From Arthrobacter caoxuetaonis (GTDB taxonomy: Bacteria > Actinomycetota > Actinomycetes > Actinomycetales > Micrococcaceae): a DNA stretch of 64,000 nucleotides. The position numbers and the translations under genes were made by a program. Within the stretch, counting starts at the first letter, position 1. The number at the start of each line of letters is the position of its first letter. The notes beneath the pieces are model-generated. The model did not search any database, had not been told where the DNA came from, and was given only the letters and a program-made list of their open reading frames with translations. Shown here one piece after another: positions 51,944 through 64,000 of the stretch. Where the stretch lies: NCBI RefSeq assembly GCF_023921125.1, contig NZ_CP099466.1, positions 3,348,001 through 3,412,000 of the forward strand. The letters are read 5' to 3'.

Positions 51944-52023
51944 GATGCTTTCCTTCCGGTCGGCGACTTACTCAGCGAACTTTCTGTCTACCACCCGGAA
52001 GGGTCCGCCTCAACCCGCTCGCG

Positions 52024-53433
52024 TCAACACTCCACGACGTTCACGGCGAGGCCGCCCATGGCGGTTTCCTTGTACTTCGAGCTCATGTCCCGGCCGGTTT
52101 CGCGCATGGTCACGATGACCTCATCCAGCGAAACCCGGTGCTCGCCGTCGCCCCACAGTGCCATTTTGGCCGCATTCACGGCCTTGCCGGCGCCGATCGC
52201 ATTGCGCTCGATGCACGGAACCTGCACCAGCCCGCCAATCGGATCACAGGTCAGGCCAAGATTGTGTTCCATCGCGATCTCGGCGGCATTTTCCACCTGC
52301 TCGGGCGATCCGCCGAGGATTTCCGCCAGGCCTGCAGCGGCCATGGACGACGCCGAGCCCACCTCGCCCTGGCAGCCCACCTCCGCACCGGAGATGGAGG
52401 CCTGCTCCTTGTAAAGCACCCCGATCGCGCCTGCGGCAAGCAGGAAGCGGACGACGGCGTCATCCTTCTGTTCCGGGGTGGCGGTGTCCATGCCGGGGCC
52501 GTAGTGCGTGGCATAGAAGAGCACGGCGGGGATGATTCCGGCGGCGCCGTTGGTCGGGGCGGTGACCACACGCCCGCCGGAGGCGTTCTCCTCGTTGACG
52601 GCGAGGGCCACCAGGTTCACCCACTCCTGCCAGAAACGGGGGTCCCGGGTAGGGTCTTCCTCGCGCAGCCGGGTGTGCCACTGGGGCGCCCGACGGCGGA
52701 CCTTCAGCCCCCCGGGCAGCAGGCCGGAGCGGGAAATCGCCGAGTCCTTGCACTCATCCATCACATCGCGGATGTGCAGCAGGCCTGCACGGATCTCTTC
52801 CTCGGATCGGGAGACCAGTTCGTTGGCGAGCATGACCTGACTGATCGAGAGCCCTGTGGCGGTGCAGTGTTCCAGCAACTGCACGGCGGTGCGGAAGGGA
52901 TACGGGAGCGATTCCTTGGACGCTTCGAGTTCGACGGCGGCAAGATCCTCCTCGCCGTCGCGCACAATGAATCCGCCGCCCACGCTGTAGAACGTGGTTT
53001 CGTGCAGGACTTCGCCGTCCGCGTCGCTGGCTGCAAACCGGACGCCGTTGGTGTGCCGGGGAAGAATCGTCAACGGGTGGAGGATGAGGTCGTCGATTCC
53101 GTATTCAAGGGCCACGCCGCTGCCGAACTGGCCGCCGAGCTGGATCTTGCCGCTGGCCTGGATCTCCGCCAGCCGCTCTTCCATCTGGTCCGGGAGGATT
53201 TCTTCCGGGGCAAATCCTTCAAGCCCCAGCAGCACGGCAGGAAAAGTGCCGTGTCCACGGCCGGTCGCCGCGAGGGACCCGTACAGGTCCACGCGGAGAC
53301 CGGCCACGGACTCCAGGACACCGGCTTCGGCCAGTTCAACGGCGAAGGCAGCGGCAGCCCGCATCGGCCCCACCGTGTGGGAGCTTGAGGGGCCGATGCC
53401 AACGGTGAACAAGTCGAAAACGCCAACAGCCAT
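52024..53433 (-). CDS. sdaA: L-serine ammonia-lyase, single-chain [4Fe-4S]
   Basis: 469 residues. Beta domain with [14 protein letters not shown]; alpha domain with [50 protein letters not shown]. Cys residues of these motifs ligate the Fe-S cluster. Converts L-serine to pyruvate and ammonia. Last gene of the glycine operon, 21 bp after glyA. Confidence 0.95.
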   Translation of the reverse strand: MAVGVFDLFTVGIGPSSSHTVGPMRAAAAFAVELAEAGVLESVAGLRVDLYGSLAATGRGHGTFPAVLLGLEGFAPEEILPDQMEERLAEIQASGKIQLGGQFGSGVALEYGIDDLILHPLTILPRHTNGVRFAASDADGEVLHETTFYSVGGGFIVRDGEEDLAAVELEASKESLPYPFRTAVQLLEHCTATGLSISQVMLANELVSRSEEEIRAGLLHIRDVMDECKDSAISRSGLLPGGLKVRRRAPQWHTRLREEDPTRDPRFWQEWVNLVALAVNEENASGGRVVTAPTNGAAGIIPAVLFYATHYGPGMDTATPEQKDDAVVRFLLAAGAIGVLYKEQASISGAEVGCQGEVGSASSMAAAGLAEILGGSPEQVENAAEIAMEHNLGLTCDPIGGLVQVPCIERNAIGAGKAVNAAKMALWGDGEHRVSLDEVIVTMRETGRDMSSKYKETAMGGLAVNVVEC

Positions 53434-53454
53434 GCGGTGTCCTTTGGTTCGCGC

Positions 53455-54756
53455 CTAGACGCGGGTGGGTGCTCCGGCAAGGTCGGCGACCTGCGGATAG
53501 AGCGGGTGCGCCGCGGCCAGCGCGTGGACGCGGTCCTTCAGTGCGCTGAGATCCTCGCCGTTCCCGGCAATGAGCGCCAGCGCGATGATGTCTGCGACTT
53601 CTTCAAATGCCGCCTGGTCGAAGCCGCGGGTGGCCAGCGCCGGCGTGCCGATACGCAGGCCAGAGGTCACCATGGGCGGCCGCGGATCGAACGGCACTGC
53701 GTTCCGGTTGACGGTGATGTCGATCTGCGCGAGCCGGTCTTCGGCCTGCTGCCCGTCCAGTTCGGCGTTGCGGAGGTCCACCAGGACCAGGTGCACGTCG
53801 GTGCCGCCGGAAACCACGGAGATACCCTTCGCAGCGACGTCCTCGGCGAGCAGCCGGTCGGCGAGGATGCGGGAGCCGGCCAGGGTGCGTTCCTGGCGTT
53901 CGCGGAACTCCGGGGTGGCGGCGATCTTCAGCGCGGTGGCCTTGCCGGCAATCACGTGTTCCAGCGGCCCGCCCTGCTGCCCGGGGAAGACAGCGGAGTT
54001 GATCTTCTTGGCGATGTCCGCGTCGTTGGAGAGGATGATGCCGCCGCGCGGACCGGCCAGCGTCTTGTGCGTGGTGGAGGTAACCACGTGGGCGTGCGGA
54101 ACCGGGCTGGGGTGCAGGCCGGCCGCGACCAGTCCGGCGAAGTGCGCCATGTCCACCATGAGGTAGGCACCCACCTCGTCGGCGATGCGGCGGAACGCCT
54201 CGAAGTCCAGCTGGCGCGCGTAAGCGGACCAGCCGGCGACGATCAGCTTCGGCTTGTGCTCCCGAGCCAGGCGCGCGACGTCGTCCATGTCCACGGTGTG
54301 GGTGGTTTCGTCCACACCGTAGGGAACGATGTTGTACAGGCGGCCGGAGAAGTTGATCTTCATGCCGTGCGTCAGGTGGCCGCCGTCGGCCAGGGAAAGC
54401 CCCAGCACGGTGTCACCCGGACGGATCAGCGCATGCATCACCGACGCGTTGGCCTGCGCACCGGAGTGCGGCTGGACGTTCGCGAAGTTTGCGCCGAACA
54501 GTGCCTTGGCGCGGTCGATTGCCAGCTGCTCAATGACGTCAACGAATTCACAGCCGCCGTAGTAGCGGCGCCCGGGGTAGCCCTCGGCGTACTTGTTGGT
54601 CAGCACGGAGCCCTGGGCTTCCATGATGGCCACCGCGGTGTGGTTCTCGGAGGCGATCATCTCCAGGCCGTCCTGCTGCCGGCGGCGCTCGTTGTCGATC
54701 TGCTCGGCAACCTCGGGATCGATCTCCGCGAGGTGCGAGTTCAGGAAATCGGTCAC
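53455..54756 (-). CDS. glyA: Serine hydroxymethyltransferase
   Basis: 433 residues. PLP lysine in [15 protein letters not shown]; substrate region [15 protein letters not shown]. Interconverts glycine plus methylene-THF and serine. GTG start overlaps gcvH (GTGA). In this operon it probably runs toward serine. Confidence 0.97.
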   Translation of the reverse strand: MTDFLNSHLAEIDPEVAEQIDNERRRQQDGLEMIASENHTAVAIMEAQGSVLTNKYAEGYPGRRYYGGCEFVDVIEQLAIDRAKALFGANFANVQPHSGAQANASVMHALIRPGDTVLGLSLADGGHLTHGMKINFSGRLYNIVPYGVDETTHTVDMDDVARLAREHKPKLIVAGWSAYARQLDFEAFRRIADEVGAYLMVDMAHFAGLVAAGLHPSPVPHAHVVTSTTHKTLAGPRGGIILSNDADIAKKINSAVFPGQQGGPLEHVIAGKATALKIAATPEFRERQERTLAGSRILADRLLAEDVAAKGISVVSGGTDVHLVLVDLRNAELDGQQAEDRLAQIDITVNRNAVPFDPRPPMVTSGLRIGTPALATRGFDQAAFEEVADIIALALIAGNGEDLSALKDRVHALAAAHPLYPQVADLAGAPTRV

Positions 54757-55130
54757 AGCTCGCCGCCGTTCTTCTCTGCGTAATCGGCAGCGCTCATCAG
54801 CTCGCCCTCCTCCGTGACCTCAACGGTGAAGAGCCAGCCGGCGCCGTACGGGTCCTCGTTCAGGATGGCCGGGTTGTCCACGGCTTCCTGGTTGATCTCC
54901 ACGATGGTGCCGGAGACCGGAGCGTAGAGGTCCGAGACGGACTTGGTGGACTCGACCTCGCCGCAGGTCTCACCTGCAGTGACGGTGTCGCCGACGGCGG
55001 GGAGGTCGACGTAGACGACGTCGCCCAGGGCGTCAGCGGCGACGGCGGAAATCCCGACCTTTACGGGGCTGGACGCGTCTACCCATTCGTGTTCGGCGGA
55101 GTAGCGGAGGGAGGAGTCAACTTTGCTCAT
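54753..55130 (-). CDS. gcvH: Glycine cleavage system H protein
   Basis: 125 residues. Lipoyl lysine in [14 protein letters not shown]-terminal RYSAEHEWV. Shuttles the aminomethyl group between P, T and L proteins. It is separated from gcvT by 192 bp containing the long hairpin, while it overlaps glyA. Confidence 0.96.
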   Translation of the reverse strand: MSKVDSSLRYSAEHEWVDASSPVKVGISAVAADALGDVVYVDLPAVGDTVTAGETCGEVESTKSVSDLYAPVSGTIVEINQEAVDNPAILNEDPYGAGWLFTVEVTEEGELMSAADYAEKNGGEL

Positions 55131-55252
55131 GGGATGTGCCTTTCGGAAGCTGGAGTCGTTGGTTCAAAGTCTACGGATGTGGCGTTGTCGAGCGGGCGTC
55201 TGGGGCAGACGGTACGGCACCGACAAGCTGGCCGGCTTGGTGCCATCCCCAT

Positions 55253-55308
55253 CGAGAGGGCAGTTGCGGCTCGTTTCAGGGCTGAAAAGAGCCGTAACTG
55301 GCCTCTCG
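55253..55308 (-). repeat. 56-nt near-palindromic hairpin between gcvT and gcvH
   Basis: The left arm (CGAGAGGGCAGTTGCGGCTC, then TTTCAG) and right arm pair over about 27 bp with three imperfect positions and a 2-nt loop (GG). It lies inside the transcribed operon. The rest of the 192-bp gap has no gene. It could be an attenuator, RNase-processing site or mobile repeat. Confidence 0.7.
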
Positions 55309-55322
55309 GCGGGAGGGACGTC

Positions 55323-56444
55323 TTACTTGTCGCGCTTGTAGAACGGGAGCTGGACGACTTCGAAGGGTTCGGGTTTGCCGCGGAGGTCGACGTCCAGGGC
55401 GGTGCCGGGCTCGGAGAAGGCGGCGTCGACGTAGGCCAGGGCGACCGGGTAGCCGAGGGTGGGGCTGGGAGCGCCGGAGGTGACTTCTCCGACGACCTCG
55501 CCGTCCTTGAGGACCGGGTAGTGCGAGCGGGCCGACCGGCGGCCGGAACCCTTGAGTCCCACCAGTTTGCGCGCCGGGGTCTGCTCCTTCTTGGCGGCGA
55601 GGGCCGCGCGGCCCACGAAGTCGCCGTCCTTGGAGAGTGCGACGACGCCGCCGAGGCCGGCCGAGTAGGGGTCCAGGTCCAGGCTGAGCTCATTGCCGTA
55701 GAGCGGCATCCCGGCTTCCAGGCGCAGCGAGTCGCGGCAGGCGAGGCCGGCCGGAACCAGTCCGCGTCCGGCACCCGCGGCGAGCAGCGCCTGCCACAGG
55801 GCCGGCGCGGAGTCGTTCGGAACGTAGATCTCGAAACCGTCCTCACCGGTGTAACCGGTGCGTGCCACCAGCAGGTCAGCGGTCCGCTCATCGAAGGCGA
55901 GGGGCACGGCGGCGGCGGCGTAGTACTTCATGCCGGTGACCAGCTCCTGCTGTCCAGCGGGCACCAGTTCCAGCAGGATTGCTTCGGCCTCAGGGCCCTG
56001 AACGGCGACCAGGGAGGTGACGGCAGTCTTGTCCTCCACAGCGACGTCGAACCCTTCGGCACGCGCCGCCAGCTCGGCGGCAACAACAGCTGCGTTGCCC
56101 GCGTTCGGGACCACCAGGTAGGACTCTTCCTCGAGGCGGTAGCTGATCAGGTCGTCGATGATCCCGCCGTCGGCGCCCGTGATCAGCGAATACTTGGCCC
56201 GGCCGACGGCGACGGCCGAAAGCCTGCCGGTCAGCGCGTAGTCCAGGAACGCGGCGGCGTCCGGTCCCGTGACCTCCACTTCGCCCATGTGGGAGAGGTC
56301 GAAGAGGCCGGCGGCCTTGCGCACCGCATGGTGCTCAGCCAGCTCGGAGCTGTATTTGAGCGGCATCTGCCAGCCGCCAAAGTCGGTGAAAGAAGCACCC
56401 AGGCGTTTGTGCTCTTCGTAAAGCGCGGTGTACTGCTCAGTCAT
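55323..56444 (-). CDS. gcvT: Glycine cleavage system T protein (aminomethyltransferase)
   Basis: 373 residues. N-terminal TDFGGWQMPLKY, then LFDLSHMGEVEVTG, a folate-site Asp region and ARTGYTGEDGFEIYV. Transfers the methylene to THF and releases ammonia. 15 bp after gcvP. Confidence 0.96.
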   Translation of the reverse strand: MTEQYTALYEEHKRLGASFTDFGGWQMPLKYSSELAEHHAVRKAAGLFDLSHMGEVEVTGPDAAAFLDYALTGRLSAVAVGRAKYSLITGADGGIIDDLISYRLEEESYLVVPNAGNAAVVAAELAARAEGFDVAVEDKTAVTSLVAVQGPEAEAILLELVPAGQQELVTGMKYYAAAAVPLAFDERTADLLVARTGYTGEDGFEIYVPNDSAPALWQALLAAGAGRGLVPAGLACRDSLRLEAGMPLYGNELSLDLDPYSAGLGGVVALSKDGDFVGRAALAAKKEQTPARKLVGLKGSGRRSARSHYPVLKDGEVVGEVTSGAPSPTLGYPVALAYVDAAFSEPGTALDVDLRGKPEPFEVVQLPFYKRDK

Positions 56445-56459
56445 GTCGGTGGGTCCCCT

Positions 56460-59294
<2,835 letters not shown>

Positions 59295-59350
59295 GAGAGG
59301 CTCCAAAAGGCGGGCGAGGGTACGCCAATAAGACGATTGGTTCCTCCCCG

Positions 59351-59535
59351 CTCTGTATTGGACCTGAGAGATTCCGCGGGTGTGATCCGCTTGCACCGTC
59401 GGTGAGGAACCGGCGTGCCGGTCCTGCTTTCCAGAGTTGCCTCGCTGTGGCGGTACAGGGGCCTGAGAGATTCCCGGGGAGGGTTTGCTCCTACGGCGCC
59501 CGCGTCAACGTTGATTCGCGGGACTCTCCCGCCAC
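59351..59535 (-). ncRNA. Tandem glycine riboswitch
   Basis: Two aptamers on the minus strand before gcvP. Aptamer 1 (59447-59535): P1 GTGGCGG/CCGCCAC, GGGAGAG, then GCGCCGTAGGAGCAA and GGAATCTCTCAGGC. Aptamer 2 (59351-59436): P1 CTCTG/CAGAG, then CACCGACGGTGCAAGC and GGAATCTCTCAGG. A 10-nt linker joins them. The expression platform (59295-59350) has a small CCAAT/ATTGG hairpin before the ribosome site. Glycine binding should switch on the gcv operon. Confidence 0.96.
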
Positions 59536-59880
59536 GGCTGCAAAAGGCATATTCAGTTGGGACTGCATTCCTGACTCTAGCCTGCCGCCAAGACCGCTTC
59601 AAGGTATGACGTGGAACATGCTTTTGCGGGTTCGACGCTGCTCAGGAGGGGTGTAGCGGGCTTCGTGGCGCAACAAAGCAGACACACACGACGAGCCATC
59701 CCCAGGAACTTGTGCTTCCGGCCACACCAAGCACACCGGCCCCTGCAGTCCTGCCCCAAATTGACATGGCCGCGAGCACTGCAGAAACTGAATTGGTCGG
59801 CGGTTTCGCCACATCTCATGAGGCTCATTGATAACCGGTGTAAGCAGCGTGTCTTGGCGGCGGCGCGCCGATCGGTGCCT
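59536..59880. other. Divergent gcv/cycA intergenic region
   Basis: About 345 bp with no credible gene, expected to hold the gcv promoter and the cycA promoter. I found no second riboswitch facing cycA. Confidence 0.5.
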
Positions 59881-61386
59881 ATGAGAAAGAACTCCATGCC
59901 AGGTAGCTCCACCCCCGTGTCCAGCACGGCGCAGTCCCCCGCAGTTTCCAGTTCCCAGGACCCGAACCTTTCGCGTTCGCTCTCCAGCCGCCACATCCAG
60001 CTCCTCGCCATTGGCGGAGCCATCGGCACAGGCCTGTTCATGGGTTCCGGTAAGACGATCTCCGTTGCAGGGCCGTCGGTCATCTTCGTCTACATGGTCA
60101 TCGGCTTCATGCTGTACTTCGTGATGCGGGCGATGGGCGAACTGCTCCTTTCCAACCTGCGCTACAAGTCCTTCAGCGACTTCGCCTCCGACCTGCTGGG
60201 TCCCTGGGCCGGCTTCTTCACGGGCTGGACCTACTGGTTCTGCTGGGTGGTCACCGGCATTGCCGACGTCGTGGCGATTGCCCACTACGTGACCTTCTGG
60301 TGGGCCGAGATTCCGCTGTGGATTCCGGCGCTGGCGTGCATCCTCCTGCTGGTGGCGCTGAACCTTCCCACTGTGAAGGCCTTCGGTGAGACCGAGTTCT
60401 GGTTCGCCCTGATCAAGATCATCGCCATCCTGACCCTGATCGTCGTGGGCCTTGCCATGATCCTCACCGGCTTCGAATCCGAACCCGGCAAGACAGCCAG
60501 CTTCGGCAACCTGTGGGAAAACGGCGGGTTCTTCCCCACCGGTCCCATGGGCTTCGTCGCCGGTTTCCAGATTGCCGTCTTCGCGTTCGTGGGCATTGAG
60601 CTGGTCGGCACCGCCGCAGCTGAAACCAAGGATCCGGAAAAGAACCTGCCGAAGGCGATCAACTCCATTCCGCTGCGCATCATGCTCTTCTACGTAGGCG
60701 CGCTGGTGATCCTGATGGCAGTCATCCCGTGGACGGAATTCAGTGCGGACGAGAGTCCGTTCGTGGGCATGTTTGCCCTCGCCGGGCTGGGCACGGCCGC
60801 CGCCGTCGTCAATTTCGTGGTCCTGACGTCCGCGGCGTCCTCCGCCAACTCGGGTATCTATTCCACCTCGCGGATGGTCTTTGGCCTGGCGCACGACGGC
60901 GACGCCCCCAAGGCGTTTGGCCGCCTGTCCCGCCGCAAGGTTCCCCAGAACGCACTGTTCTTCTCCTGCACCTTCCTTCTGGCCGGCGTCGTCCTGCTGT
61001 ATGCCGGCGATTCGGTCAGTGCGGCGTTCACCATGGTGACCACCATTTCGGCGCTGTGCTTCATGTTTGTCTGGACCATCATCCTGTTCAGCTACCTCGC
61101 CTACAGGCGCCGGCGTCCGCACCTGCACCGGGAGTCGAAGTTCAAGCTGCCCGGCGGCCGGCCCATGGTCTACGTGGTCTTGGCGTTCTTCGGCTTCATT
61201 GTCTGGGCCTTGACTACGCAGACGGACACGCTCACGGCCCTGCTGGTGACGCCCATCTGGTTCGTGCTCCTGGGCGCCGTGTACGCCGTACTGCGCCGCA
61301 CGCCGCTCCACCAGGCGCGGGTCGCAGAGTACAAGTCGATGGCCAAGGCCGAACGGGAAGCAGTGAAGTCGCTCAGCCGCGCGTGA
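59881..61386 (+). CDS. cycA: CycA-like D-serine/D-alanine/glycine permease
   Basis: 501 residues, 12 membrane helices of the AAT family of the APC superfamily. Signature RHIQLLAIGGAIGTGLFMGSG, then FVGIELVGTAAAETKDPEKNLP. ATG 59881 is used; ATG 59896 is an alternative and neither has a strong ribosome site. Glycine uptake fits its divergent position from gcvP. Its 3' end overlaps the convergent MBL gene by 14 bp. Confidence 0.9.
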   Translation: MRKNSMPGSSTPVSSTAQSPAVSSSQDPNLSRSLSSRHIQLLAIGGAIGTGLFMGSGKTISVAGPSVIFVYMVIGFMLYFVMRAMGELLLSNLRYKSFSDFASDLLGPWAGFFTGWTYWFCWVVTGIADVVAIAHYVTFWWAEIPLWIPALACILLLVALNLPTVKAFGETEFWFALIKIIAILTLIVVGLAMILTGFESEPGKTASFGNLWENGGFFPTGPMGFVAGFQIAVFAFVGIELVGTAAAETKDPEKNLPKAINSIPLRIMLFYVGALVILMAVIPWTEFSADESPFVGMFALAGLGTAAAVVNFVVLTSAASSANSGIYSTSRMVFGLAHDGDAPKAFGRLSRRKVPQNALFFSCTFLLAGVVLLYAGDSVSAAFTMVTTISALCFMFVWTIILFSYLAYRRRRPHLHRESKFKLPGGRPMVYVVLAFFGFIVWALTTQTDTLTALLVTPIWFVLLGAVYAVLRRTPLHQARVAEYKSMAKAEREAVKSLSRA

Positions 61387-62224
61387 ACTTGAGGTAGCGG
61401 CGGGCCGAATCCTGCACGATCCGGTCCGCCCCGCGCGGCAGGATGTAGTCCCACCACGCGCCGTAGAGCCGTTCGTAGGACAGCGGCGCCAGCAGTTCCG
61501 CCGCCGCTTCCACCACATCCGGGCGCTCCGGGATGAGGTTGGGATAGCTGTACATAAACGCGACATGGTTGAAGTCCGGGATGACCTGGACAATGTCTCC
61601 GCTGAAGAGGGCTCCGGCACCGTCCGGGTCGTCTGCCCAGTGCATGACTGTCCCGCCGGCGAAGTGGACGCCCGGGCGGTACAGGACCAGTCCCGCGGCA
61701 AGGTCCAGCCGGTCGCCGTCCCAGAACTGCAGGGCGGGATCGCTTCGGCCCACCCATTCCCGGTCCGCAATGTGCAGGTAGACCGGGACACCGAACTCCC
61801 GGGCCCAGTCCACCATTGTGGAGTAGTAGTGGGGGTGGCTGATGGCTATGGCCGTCAGCCCGCCTTCGGCATTGATGTAGTCGATCAGTTCCTCATCCAG
61901 GTACGGCACGCAGTCCCAGAGCACGTTGCCCTCCGTCCCCTTGACCAGCAGGGCCCGCTGGCCAATCGCGAACTTCGGTTCGCAGCCCACGCCGAGGACA
62001 CCGGGCCCCTGCGGATGCACGCTGGCACGGCGGGCACCGGACCGGAGCCGGGTCAGGGTGGTCCATTCCTGACCGGATTGCGGGACGTACTGCCGCTCGT
62101 CCTCGCACACAGGGCAATCAGGGCGCGGGCCCGAGTACTGCGTCCCGCAGGTGACGCAGATGGGATAGTCGTTTGGCGGGAGTGCTTCCCTAAAGTGCTG
62201 CACCATCGTCAGTAACCCGTTCAT
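61373..62224 (-). CDS. MBL-fold hydrolase with N-terminal zinc ribbon
   Basis: 283 residues (ATG 62206 would shorten it by six). Residues 20-45 form a zinc ribbon (CVTCGTQY and CPVC). The MBL part is degenerate: the HxHxDH motif reads SHPHYYSTMVDW, with HFAGGTVMHW and LFSGDIVQV further on. The lost Asp suggests altered metal binding. Function unknown. Confidence 0.78.
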   Translation of the reverse strand: MNGLLTMVQHFREALPPNDYPICVTCGTQYSGPRPDCPVCEDERQYVPQSGQEWTTLTRLRSGARRASVHPQGPGVLGVGCEPKFAIGQRALLVKGTEGNVLWDCVPYLDEELIDYINAEGGLTAIAISHPHYYSTMVDWAREFGVPVYLHIADREWVGRSDPALQFWDGDRLDLAAGLVLYRPGVHFAGGTVMHWADDPDGAGALFSGDIVQVIPDFNHVAFMYSYPNLIPERPDVVEAAAELLAPLSYERLYGAWWDYILPRGADRIVQDSARRYLKFTRG

Positions 62225-62326
62225 GAGCAGGTGTCCGAAGTGCCGGTCAGGCTACCGGGCGGAGGCGGCCTGCGACACCGCGGGCAACGGGTTCCGTACC
62301 ATTTTTGCGATAACGATTCCGTAACC

Positions 62327-62938
62327 TCAGTAGACCACTGTGCCCGTGGATTCCACGGTGTTGCCCAGCTGCGCACGCCGGGCGCTGACTTCCAGGCTGA
62401 TCCCCACGGTATGCAGCGGGGTTTCCAGTGCCTGGCTCAGGTTAGGCAGGACGTCCGAGCATACGCGCCGCAGGGACTCCTGAATGTCGCTGCGCTCGTT
62501 CACCGTCAGGCGCATGGCGACGTCGGGCGAATCTGCCGTTCCACGCAGCAGCACCGATGAATCGACCACGCCCGGAACGCTGTTGGCGTCTTGCTCGACG
62601 GCGCGGGCCAGGACACCCGGCTCACAGGTGGTGATGCCGCGGGCGGGGTCCTCCTGCAGCCGGAACCCCGAGGCACCCTTCTTGCGCGGAACTTCGGCGA
62701 GGAGCCACCACAGTCCCAGGATCCCCAGGATGATCCCTCCGATCAGGACCGAGGGCGCCACCCAGTCCGGCTGGAGCAGGGTTTCGGGCCCGTCCGGGAG
62801 CACGGCGCTGTCCGGTCCGGGCATCATGCCGCCCAGGGCACCTGCCGAGAGCAGCAGCGAGAGGATCCCTGCGGCCAGCAGCACGGCTCCGATGATGATC
62901 AGCCACGTCCGGTTCGTCGCTCCTGCATGATGTCGCAT
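62327..62938 (-). CDS. amaP: AmaP-like membrane anchor of the Asp23 cluster
   Basis: 203 residues with two membrane helices (about 12-35 and 60-80) and a cytoplasmic C-terminal domain. In actinobacteria such proteins accompany Asp23 and are thought to anchor it. Good AAGGA site. Last gene of the cluster, 11 bp after the DUF6286 gene. Confidence 0.75.
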   Translation of the reverse strand: MRHHAGATNRTWLIIIGAVLLAAGILSLLLSAGALGGMMPGPDSAVLPDGPETLLQPDWVAPSVLIGGIILGILGLWWLLAEVPRKKGASGFRLQEDPARGITTCEPGVLARAVEQDANSVPGVVDSSVLLRGTADSPDVAMRLTVNERSDIQESLRRVCSDVLPNLSQALETPLHTVGISLEVSARRAQLGNTVESTGTVVY

Positions 62939-62949
62939 GGCGCGTCCTT

Positions 62950-63537
62950 TCAGTCACTGGAGCGGATGAAGACCTTGACGCCGGGAACCGGGTCCAGGCC
63001 GGAGGCTTCCAGCCGGGACCGCACGCCCTCGCCTACCCAGCGGTGGAGATCGCGGGTGTCATGCAGCGCCGTCGAGGCGGTCACCCTGACTTCGCGGTCC
63101 GTAGCCGTGGCGGAAGCGGAGGAGACGCCGTCGATGTGTTCGCAGGTTGCAGCAGCAAGCTGCGCCACGGCACGGCGGGACATCACGGCTTCCGGCTCAC
63201 CGCTCACGCTATGGGCGGAGGACCCGCCGGCATCCGGCACCCGAACCGAAAGTGCATGGAACCGTCCGGGAAGGACACCGGCAAGCAGCAGGATCAGCCC
63301 GGCCGCTGCCACCAGCGCGCCTAGGGTCCAGACGGCAGTGCTGTTCCACGCCTGTTCCGAGAACCAGGTGAAAGGTTCGGTGAAGGCCTGGGACCATGAC
63401 CCGGTAGTGAGGCGGAATACTGCGCTCCACACAAGGGCCACCCCCAGCGCCACGAGCAGCACCGCACAGATGGTCGCCGCAACCGAACGGCTGGGGCGCT
63501 GCCGCAGAGCGACCGGTGGTCTCTCCGGCCGGCTCAC
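62950..63537 (-). CDS. DUF6286 domain membrane protein
   Basis: 195 residues from GTG 63537, which has GAGGAAG upstream and a GTGA overlap with the Asp23 gene. Two membrane helices (about 18-42 and 68-90) and a C-terminal alkaline-shock-like alpha/beta domain. Function unknown, envelope stress by context. Confidence 0.78.
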   Translation of the reverse strand: MSRPERPPVALRQRPSRSVAATICAVLLVALGVALVWSAVFRLTTGSWSQAFTEPFTWFSEQAWNSTAVWTLGALVAAAGLILLLAGVLPGRFHALSVRVPDAGGSSAHSVSGEPEAVMSRRAVAQLAAATCEHIDGVSSASATATDREVRVTASTALHDTRDLHRWVGEGVRSRLEASGLDPVPGVKVFIRSSD

Positions 63538-63938
63538 AGCAGCTTCCTCTGACCCGAAGACCCGTTCCGGGGCAGAAGCCACGCCACCGTAATGTCCACC
63601 TGCCGAACCTGGACACCGGTCAGTTCGGTCACGCGCTCGGCTATCCGCTGGCGCAGCTGATCCGTCGCCCGGCGCAGAGGCAAGGGGTAGGGGAGCCCTG
63701 CGGTTACCTTCAGGCTGGCGATGTTCCCCGCCAGTTCGACAGTCGCATCCGGGCGGGCTCCGAAGTCCGCGCGGGCGCCCATTCCCAGGAACCCGCCCGA
63801 AGTGCCGCCCGCCTGTGTCTCGTCCCTGGCCACCTGGGCCGCGATTTTCTCCAGCACCTTCCGGGACATGGAAGTGCTGCCGCGGTCTCCGACATCACGG
63901 CGCGGGCGCCGGGCGGCCTGGACCTGCGCTGTGGTCAT
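63534..63938 (-). CDS. Asp23/Gls24 family envelope stress protein
   Basis: 134 residues, Asp23 fold: AAQVARDETQAGGTSGGFLGMG, LKVTAGLPYPLPLR and VTELTGVQVRQVDITVAWL. The basic N-terminus is extended. It overlaps the upstream frame by 4 bp (ATGA), so the operon extends beyond the window. Confidence 0.88.
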   Translation of the reverse strand: MTTAQVQAARRPRRDVGDRGSTSMSRKVLEKIAAQVARDETQAGGTSGGFLGMGARADFGARPDATVELAGNIASLKVTAGLPYPLPLRRATDQLRQRIAERVTELTGVQVRQVDITVAWLLPRNGSSGQRKLL

Positions 63939-64000
63939 CTGCTGGACGCCCTTCCGAACATCCCCGCCATGTCCAGTTTCCCGTCAGCTGCCATTCCGAC
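63935..64000 (-). CDS. C-terminal tail of an upstream gene, cut by the window edge
   Basis: An open frame enters from the right edge and ends in TGA overlapping the Asp23 start; its last residues are KLDMAGMFGRASSR. Coupling and strand fit a gene of the same operon. Too little remains to name it. Confidence 0.45.
   Translation of the reverse strand, partial: VGMAADGKLDMAGMFGRASSR

Noticed and set aside
59341..59480. CTGAGAGA motifs on the plus strand read as a TPP riboswitch
   Set aside because: The conserved blocks fit a tandem glycine riboswitch on the opposite strand, directly before gcvP.
59599..61791. A 730-residue minus-strand open frame opposite cycA
   Set aside because: It is the mirror of a well-supported permease gene; its composition is low in hydrophobic residues and rich in Arg/Gly/Glu without domains.

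Overview
The window is a gene-dense, high-GC stretch (mostly SD-led ATG/GTG starts, many 1-4 bp start/stop overlaps) that looks like an actinobacterial chromosome of the Micrococcaceae (Arthrobacter-like) type. The assignment rests on protein style: ROK regulators, Tat-exported sugar proteins, an actinobacterial inositol-phosphate synthase, an AmaP/DUF6286/Asp23 cluster and a tandem glycine riboswitch. No rRNA, tRNA, insertion sequence, phage gene or CRISPR array was recognised.

Left part (1-14.0 kb). The 3' end of a probable polyprenyl diphosphate synthase is followed by a ROK regulator and, convergently, an exported PQQ-type sugar dehydrogenase with PKD-like modules. Then comes a tightly coupled six-gene minus-strand operon (4.0-11.1 kb), which is an ebo cluster: inositol-3-phosphate synthase, UbiA-type prenyltransferase, a TIM-barrel/EboA fusion, a TatD-like hydrolase (EboB), EboE and an EboF-type phosphodiesterase. 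In this version the sugar-phosphate cyclase EboD is replaced by an inositol-phosphate synthase. A second ROK gene is divergent from the operon and is followed by a Tat-exported TIM-barrel sugar isomerase-like protein. Shared AT-rich upstream elements suggest that the flanking sugar genes and the regulators form one regulon. This is the most unusual system in the window.

Middle part (14-29.7 kb). This holds housekeeping and accessory genes: an alcohol dehydrogenase, M23 peptidase, CorA, META lipoprotein, an MHS-type transporter, an S10 peptidase, two small membrane proteins, a glutaryl-CoA dehydrogenase-like enzyme, an SDR, a 29-residue membrane peptide gene, a universal stress protein, a DHA2 drug exporter with a divergent TetR gene and clear operator, RraA, a dienelactone hydrolase and a cluster of REP-like repeats.

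Purine island (29.7-40.8 kb). A CoA ester lyase gene is followed by uraD-uraH-uricase-NCS2 permease (one coupled operon), 8-oxoguanine deaminase, and a divergent xdhC-FAD subunit-[2Fe-2S/Moco fusion] operon. Together these take hypoxanthine, xanthine and 8-oxoguanine to urate and then S-allantoin.

Right part (40.8-64 kb). In order: a TetR-controlled MMPL exporter; a collagen-like lipoprotein; a lactate/glycolate oxidase plus lactate permease pair; an SDR; an Ala/Gly:cation symporter; a ChaB-like pair; and the glycine catabolic operon gcvP-gcvT-gcvH-glyA-sdaA, preceded by a tandem glycine riboswitch and containing a very long internal hairpin. A CycA-like Gly/D-Ser/D-Ala permease is divergent from it. 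The operon can turn glycine into one-carbon units, serine and finally pyruvate. The window closes with a zinc-ribbon MBL-fold protein and an Asp23/AmaP envelope-stress cluster cut by the right edge.
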